Made by a program: the position numbers and the translations under genes. From NCBI GenBank assembly GCA_020465985.1, contig JAANYP010002792.1, positions 679,317-743,316 on the forward strand: a stretch of DNA of 64,000 nucleotides, written 5' to 3'. A model generated the notes under the pieces. It ran no database searches. It had not been told where the DNA came from and saw only the letters and a program-made list of their open reading frames with translations. Below, piece after piece: positions 59,772-64,000 of the stretch. This DNA comes from Centrapalus pauciflorus (lineage: Eukaryota; Streptophyta; Magnoliopsida; Asterales; Asteraceae). Position 1 is the stretch's first letter; every line of letters begins with the position of its first letter.

Positions 59772-60335
59772 CTCGACCTCTCGCTGGCGGAACAGTATCT
59801 CTGCGCGCTGAAGAGCCAACAGAACTCTGACCCTGGGTCGGCGGTCTCGAATCCCCCTGCCGCGGAGCTGTACAATCTCTGGACTGATGACCAGGCCGCC
59901 TGCAATTAAAACATAGCGGGTCTCTCGAAGTACATCCTGTCTGGGTGTGGCCGGGCTGACCACAACGGAAGCAACGCACATGGCGGGGATCACACTCCCC
60001 TGTGTGCCTCTGGCGGCATCTCCTGCAAAACTGCTCTCTATTAGCTGACCCCGAACTCGATGCTCCTCCCCTCTGCTCGGACCCTGCAAAACGACTGCCC
60101 CTGTCATCGGGCCTGCGATCTGATCTCTGAGAAGACCTATCTCTGTGTCTATCTCCTCCCTCAGACTCTGCGCGTCGACGGTCGTCGCCTCTAGGCTGAA
60201 ACTGACTGGGACGACTATCTCTGTCCCGATCTCTATCTCTACCTCTGTCAAAACCACCTCCCTGTCCAGCCGACTGAGACTTGTGGCTGCTCGACCACTG
60301 GATCTCTACGAGATAACTCGCTCTCTCGTCTACGA
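59695..60335 (-). pseudogene. Element 2 gag C-terminal part with zinc knuckles
   Basis: A third reading frame carries a basic RDRDRDRD-rich stretch, then FCRRCRQRHTGEC, CFRCGQPGHTQTGC and CFNCRRPGHQSRDC. It leaves the pol frame at a run of six T (59766-59771) and the N-terminal gag frame within 60298-60335. Each change corresponds to one extra base. Confidence 0.85.
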
Positions 60336-61012
60336 GCTAACTCGACTGCCCTGGCATATGTCGGAATGTAACCGGTATCAATAAACTCTCGAATCTCCTT
60401 ACGCAATCCCATCAGAAACCGATTAATCTTCCGTGACTCTGTACTAATCTGAATCGGCGCGAACAAACTCAAATCGATGAAAATCTTCTCGTACTCATCA
60501 ACCGATCGCTGTCCCTGAAATAACGTCAGGAAATCAATCTCCAGCTGAGCCCTGCGGTCCTCAGGACAGTATTGCTCCTCGAAACGAGCCCTAAACTGGC
60601 TCCAGGTCATCTCATAGGCTGGTCCGTCTCCCATCATATCTCTAATCGTACGCCACCACTGCTGAGCACTAGTCCGTAACTGGGCACTAGCAAAAGTCGT
60701 CATCTGATCAGGGTGGCATCCTGTGATACGGAAAGCCATCTCCATATCCTGCAACCAGTACATGGCCTTCACGGCCCCGGGCTCGCCGTGATACTCTGGC
60801 GGGTGTGCAGCAAGGAACTCCTTATATTTACACCCCTTGCCTGCCGCTCGCGATGAACCAGCTCCTGAATCTCTACCTCCGCCTGAACTCTGGGTCTGGG
60901 CCTGAATACCCTCAGCACGGCCTTTCTCGTAGGCCTCCTGTAGTCGTCGGGCAAACTCCTCATCTGATACCCGTCCCCCAGTGGGACCCTCGGGTCTCTG
61001 CTCGTCTGTCAT
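60248..61012 (-). pseudogene. Element 2 gag N-terminal part
   Basis: Probable start MTDEQRPEG at 61012 (an in-frame ATG exists at 61039). The gag domain is seen in YKEFLAAHPPEYHGEPG, YWLQDMEMAF and ASAQLRTSAQQWWRT. The frame is good to ARAVELARRRESELSRRD, then is lost and stops at 60248. Confidence 0.9.
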
Positions 61013-61162
61013 AGAATCTCTGCATAATGTAAACAACATTACTATAACGACAATAATATGATTCTACAATTTCTTAGACCTACTCATCAGAGATCAAGCC
61101 CAAGGATCTAGACACTGGTTTAAGCCTAAGCATCACTAATGATACTTAAACCTTAAACTAAT

Positions 61163-61174
61163 GCTCTGATACCA
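61163..61174 (-). other. Primer binding site of element 2
   Basis: Minus-strand TGGTATCAGAGC, a 12-base match to the initiator tRNA-Met 3' end, three bases inside the 5' LTR. Confidence 0.93.
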
Positions 61175-61177
61175 AGC

Positions 61178-62907
61178 TGTAACACCCTACTTTTTTCGAC
61201 TAATGCCACATAGGACTCACAGTCCACGTCATCAAATCATAAGCAACGTCATCAAGGGTTAAACAGCTAATTACTACTAAATATCAACATCGGACATAAG
61301 TAACACAGGACGGGAACCAACCCCCGTCAACAAAGTCCGGCAACCACGACATAAGTAAAGGTTACAGTCATCCATAAATCACTGGCTAATAAGCCAAACC
61401 ACAAAACATCAAGACTACTTACGAAAGTAGTCACTAACTACTGTCCACGCGGCGGGTCTCGGCTACTGCCCGCTGTATCCCTAGCCTCAGTCCTCGTACC
61501 TGAGATCCACGGTTAAAACAACAGTCAGCGGAAAGCTGGTGAGTTACTATAAACAACTTTAAAACAGTTTTATAAAACAGTTAGCACAACGTAACAACTG
61601 GTAAACAACTCTACATGCGGCCGGCATCAACGGCCCGACGCCTCATCGGGAGCGACCCGGCACAGCCTGCATAGCCCACTCCACAAAGTAGTGGGTTGTC
61701 AGGTCCACTGAGTTGGGAATGACCCAACAGGCCTCTACTCTGCGTATCAACGACTATACGCGTGATCCACGAACTCTGCTCTGTGCTAACAATGTCAACG
61801 TGTAAAAGGATCCACATCGGACCCGGATAATAAACAACAAGTAAGTAACTCACCTGAAGCACGACTACAGTCCCGCTATCAACGACAGTATCTACAAGTC
61901 CCAGGTCTAGCTACGAACCCTGGCAACAATAAATACAACTACACTGTAACGACTAGCTACGGAACTCATAACGACTACACTACTAGACTCCCTAGCTCAA
62001 CATGAATCAACAAGCCAAGACACACGAGCGCGGCCAGGAGCGCGGCCGTGATCGTGGTCGCGGGCTCCTCGTCGCGGCCAGTCATCTCGGACGCGATGAC
62101 TCCGCGCTGCCCCTCTCGTCGCGGCCGGGCTCATCTGAGCACGCCCGTGCTCGTCCGACCCGCGACTAACGACTCGGTCGCGTTCCATTACCAGCGACCA
62201 CCCTTAACCGCCTCACCCTGATCGCGGGCGCGACCAGGGGAGCTCGGCCGCGATGCGGCGACGAACAGAGCAGGTTATGCTCTGTTTTTCATACACTACG
62301 GGAATCGCTTTTAATCCCGTTTTTACGCATTTCAGGGGTTATAATCCAATCCCAAGACATGATAACTACTTAACATGATAATTCAACTCAGTTGGTACGA
62401 ATCACTAACCTTAAATCTGATTTTCGTTCTTGGATTTGAGTTACAACTTGAAGAGGTGATGGTGGTGATGATTCCTCAATTTTAGCTGCTGAGATCCCTC
62501 CTTTGGCTTCCTTTCTGGTTCCAGCTAAGTACACACACACATATGCACTTGAGTTTGAAATGAAATGAAGAGATAAGCTATTACTCGAGATATATATACG
62601 TTCTCGGTCCCGAACTCAATTAAAACGGGTACGGTACTCATTAATCACTGGGTAAGCACCCGTTAACCCAATTAATCTCAAATTAATGACTTGGGTTTAG
62701 AATGTCAATTAACTCATTAAAACAACCCCAAATTCTCAATTACTACTAGACCGGTTATTATCTCAACCGATTAAAATTACACGTAATAGCAATCTACTTT
62801 ACTGACTCACGTGCAATTTATCAATCAAAATTTACCAACTCATTGAGGCGACTCTTAAAGCCAATAAATAAATTACACGTACCTGCTGCTAGATTCCGGA
62901 TGTTACA
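61178..62907 (-). repeat. 5' LTR of element 2
   Basis: 1730 bp. A TATA-like GTATATATATC lies at about 62589-62599, some 310 bases from the LTR start, the likely promoter. Differences from the 3' LTR: one T fewer in a T run near the PBS side, one T more plus one substitution near 61566-61580, and one substitution near 62188. Confidence 0.95.
62589..62599 (-). promoter_or_regulatory. Candidate TATA box in the 5' LTR of element 2
   Basis: Minus-strand GTATATATATC at a usual U3 distance, with the same sequence in the 3' LTR near 56057. Confidence 0.4.
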
Positions 62908-62912
62908 TGTAT

Positions 62913-63868
<956 letters not shown>

Positions 63869-63870
63869 CT

Positions 63871-63943
<73 letters not shown>

Positions 63944-63945
<2 letters not shown>

Positions 63946-64000
63946 TTTAGGTTCAAGTGAGTACCACCTCTAATGCAGCGCACCGGAAGGTACCACCCTT
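63944..64000 (+). mobile_element. (TA)n-anchored element, family D copy 3, cut by the window end
   Basis: The left 57 bases match D2 at 48977 (GGTTCAAGTGAGTACCACC, AATGCAGCGCACC) after a TA tract (63873-63943). Confidence 0.75.

Larger units (their letters stand above)
54643..62907 (-). mobile_element. Ty3/gypsy chromovirus (Tekay/Del type), element 2, recent
   Basis: 8265 bp on the minus strand with TGTAT target duplications at 54638-54642 and 62908-62912. Two 1730-bp LTRs differ at about two bases and two 1-bp indels. The PBS matches initiator tRNA-Met, and a PPT precedes the 3' LTR. gag is broken by two frame changes. pol is open from protease to chromodomain. The element lies in otherwise old, Helitron-littered DNA. 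Confidence 0.96.

Noticed and set aside
59772..60257. First 162 residues of the long element 2 pol frame as a real N-terminus
   Set aside because: It is the gag zinc-knuckle region read in the wrong frame; the CCHC motifs are in another frame.

Overview
The window reads as nuclear DNA of a eudicot plant: spliced genes with GT-AG introns, very AT-rich spacers, long (TA)n tracts and many plant-type transposable elements. I cannot name the species. Gene content is low. There are four supported protein genes, one doubtful gene fragment, and roughly thirty repeats that explain most of the rest.

Genes. A BAP29/BAP31-like ER membrane protein (1230-3291, +, two exons) converges on an S-type anion channel of the SLAH1/SLAH4 type (4578-5853, -, two exons). 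A second SLAH copy lies 43 kb away in the same orientation (47822-50332, -). It shares the phase-0 intron position and a short promoter block, so the two are an old duplicate pair. Between them is a complete 20-exon MAGATAMA3/Sen1-type helicase gene (35563-45719, -, 849 codons by my exon model, all junction phases consistent).

Mobile DNA. Two Ty3/gypsy chromoviruses of Tekay/Del type lie on the minus strand. Element 1 (20324-29483, TSD TTAGT) is damaged and sits inside a smaller (TA)n-anchored element; it also contains a hAT-type MITE. It carries an extra acidic coiled-coil ORF upstream of gag and a small antisense ORF with its own TATA-like box. Element 2 (54643-62907, TSD TGTAT) has almost identical 1730-bp LTRs and an open pol, but frame breaks in gag and an Asp-to-Asn change at an RNase H catalytic position. 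Smaller elements with clear boundaries include Tourist-like, Mutator-like, CACTA and hAT MITEs, a SINE with a 15-bp target duplication, and a short Helitron in an A|T site.

Most unusual signal. At least six otherwise unrelated families of small elements (lettered A, B, C, D, E and H here) sit directly against (TA)n tracts and share a similar 16-17 bp inverted terminal motif, roughly GGTTCAATGGRGWACC. Six copies stand nose to tail at 6152-10207, and others lie in the SLAH copy-2 intron, in its promoter, and around element 1. A seventh TA-anchored family (F) has different ends. The pattern recalls the rice Micron elements that target (TA)n, but here it spans several families with a shared terminus and no visible transposase.
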